Shown in pieces: positions 6,053 to 6,947 of a DNA stretch of 6,947 nucleotides. Both the position numbers and the translations under genes were made by a program. The stretch spans positions 1-6,947 of the forward strand of contig JAEZPX010000060.1 in the NCBI GenBank assembly GCA_023413275.1, given 5' to 3'. The number at the start of each line of letters is the position of its first letter. Position 1 is the first letter of the stretch. The notes below the pieces were generated by a model, which was not told where the DNA came from, ran no database searches, and worked only from the letters and a program-made list of their open reading frames with translations. The DNA is from Bacillota bacterium (GTDB lineage Bacteria > Bacillota > Clostridia > Lachnospirales > Anaerotignaceae).

Positions 6053-6873
6053 TAGAAATCACCAGTTGAGATTCGTCTAGGCCATGAAAGCAATAAGTGC
6101 TTAGCGATTTTTAAGTCTGTTTCTTGAGGAAAGTACAAATCACAGAAAAAATTATGATAATTTGCAGTCCAAACATACTTGTCCCATACAAATATATTTT
6201 CCTTATGCTTCATTAGCATTTCCTCAAGTTTTTCTTTATGTTTTTCCAACAGCTTAATTTTAACTAGTTCAAATTCATATTCATTACTACATTCCTTATA
6301 GTATTTAAAAATAGTGTTTAAATACCCTATAAACCATTTCCCATCGGTATCAATTAAAATGTTTTGGTTTTCGGGCATCTCATTGTAGTTCTGTATATAT
6401 ATTTGCAATTGTTTTACGGTTTTATCATCTAAAACAATTCTTGGATAACAGGCTATTTCGCTTTCTTGATAATGAGCATCTAACAAAGCTGGTCCAAAAA
6501 CAATGTCTTCATTAATATAAAACTCGCCAATGCTTATTCCGCCTCGAACAAATAGACCTTCTAATGCCAAATTGAATTGATACTCTGCAACATTATCCAA
6601 AATCTCATTTAGCTCTGCTTCCCCATCATAATCGATTGGGTATGCAACAACCATATTGTCCGTAAATATCTTGATTTTTCCTTCACTATATTTGTCCGGA
6701 ATAATACACTTTTTATTTTTTTCAATCAGGTAATTTATCTCCCCTAGTAAATTATTTCCTAATCCATTATTACAAGAATCCAGTATCATTTCTGAAAACC
6801 CTAGTATATCTATTGCACATACAATAGAATTGAGTAATCTAGGAAATTTTTCATCATATTTATTTTTTTTCAT
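6052..6873 (-). CDS. hypothetical protein with class III nucleotidyl-cyclase-like N-terminal domain
   Basis: 273 residues, no signal peptide or membrane segment, so probably cytoplasmic. I do not recognise a named gene, but residues 15-150 follow the class III adenylyl/guanylyl cyclase pattern. AIDILGFSEMI (20-30) carries Asp22 (first metal Asp), and IKIFTDNMVVAYP (67-79) carries Asp72 (second metal Asp). FVRGGISIG (108-116) and DIVFGPALLDAHYQES (123-138) align with the VFGDTVNLASRLES block of true cyclases. There the usual transition-state Asn and Arg are Leu130 and Tyr135, so the activity may be altered or lost. PRI follows at 144-146. The C-terminal part has a charged helix (about 200-227) and a Trp/Tyr-rich patch, FVWDKYVWTANYHNFF (228-243). 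The ATG at 6873 has AGAGG upstream; a TTG at 6909 also lies in frame. Cyclases of this broad type occur in anti-phage signalling (Pycsar), but no effector is visible here. Function uncertain. Confidence 0.6.
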   Translation of the reverse strand: MKKNKYDEKFPRLLNSIVCAIDILGFSEMILDSCNNGLGNNLLGEINYLIEKNKKCIIPDKYSEGKIKIFTDNMVVAYPIDYDGEAELNEILDNVAEYQFNLALEGLFVRGGISIGEFYINEDIVFGPALLDAHYQESEIACYPRIVLDDKTVKQLQIYIQNYNEMPENQNILIDTDGKWFIGYLNTIFKYYKECSNEYEFELVKIKLLEKHKEKLEEMLMKHKENIFVWDKYVWTANYHNFFCDLYFPQETDLKIAKHLLLSWPRRISTGDF

Positions 6874-6933
6874 TTCTGTATTTCCTCTCAAGGTTCTTAT
6901 TATGAGCAACGAGATTACCGTTTCCTTATGAAT

Positions 6934-6939
6934 ATTATA
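6934..6939 (-). promoter_or_regulatory. -10 box (TATAAT) of the cyclase-like gene
   Basis: A perfect TATAAT on the minus strand, about 60 bases upstream of the ATG at 6873. The -35 box would lie just beyond the right edge, so the promoter cannot be confirmed. If real, this gene starts its own transcript of about 55 bases of leader, and the VOC gene may be the second cistron. Confidence 0.5.
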
Positions 6940-6947
6940 CTATATAA

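Overview
The window looks like chromosomal DNA from a low-GC Firmicute, most likely an anaerobic member of the Clostridia. The evidence is strong GGAGG-type ribosome sites, AT-rich gaps, a lipoprotein-type TRAP binding protein with a Gly/Ser-rich linker, a DhaS-like TetR regulator and an oleate hydratase. No genus can be named from the sequence alone. No rRNA, tRNA, CRISPR array or recognisable transposase was seen.

Left part, minus strand (1-2139): a three-component TRAP transporter operon in the order dctP (binding lipoprotein), dctQ (small membrane subunit), dctM (large permease, cut by the left edge). dctQ and dctM overlap by one base (TAATG). Together they would import an organic acid using an ion gradient; the substrate cannot be read from the sequence.

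Middle (2140-2867): a 728-base gap between the TRAP operon and a plus-strand tetR gene, unusually rich in inverted repeats. It holds a possible dctP promoter, a 9-bp-arm palindrome (2320-2347), a PerR-box-like site (2410-2424), a near-perfect 27-bp palindrome (2453-2479) and a nested set of inverted repeats at 2628-2757 that can fold into a branched three-way-junction structure. This last element is the least explained piece of the window.

Plus-strand pair (2868-5364): a TetR-family regulator followed by ohyA, a fatty-acid (oleate) hydratase with its catalytic residues intact. Palindromes in the 136-base gap between them are candidate operators. The simplest reading is a fatty-acid-responsive regulator controlling a fatty-acid hydration/detoxification enzyme. 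A strong intrinsic terminator (5381-5418) ends the unit.

Right part, minus strand (5620-6939): a small VOC-fold protein lacking half of the usual glyoxalase metal ligands. Upstream of it is a 273-residue protein whose N-terminal half resembles class III nucleotidyl cyclases: the two metal-binding Asp are kept, but the usual transition-state Asn and Arg are replaced. It has its own TATAAT box at the right edge. It may be a signalling or defence-type cyclase, but no effector gene is visible here. Base composition shifts from the more GC-rich ohyA to the AT-rich cyclase-like gene, so the segments may differ in origin.
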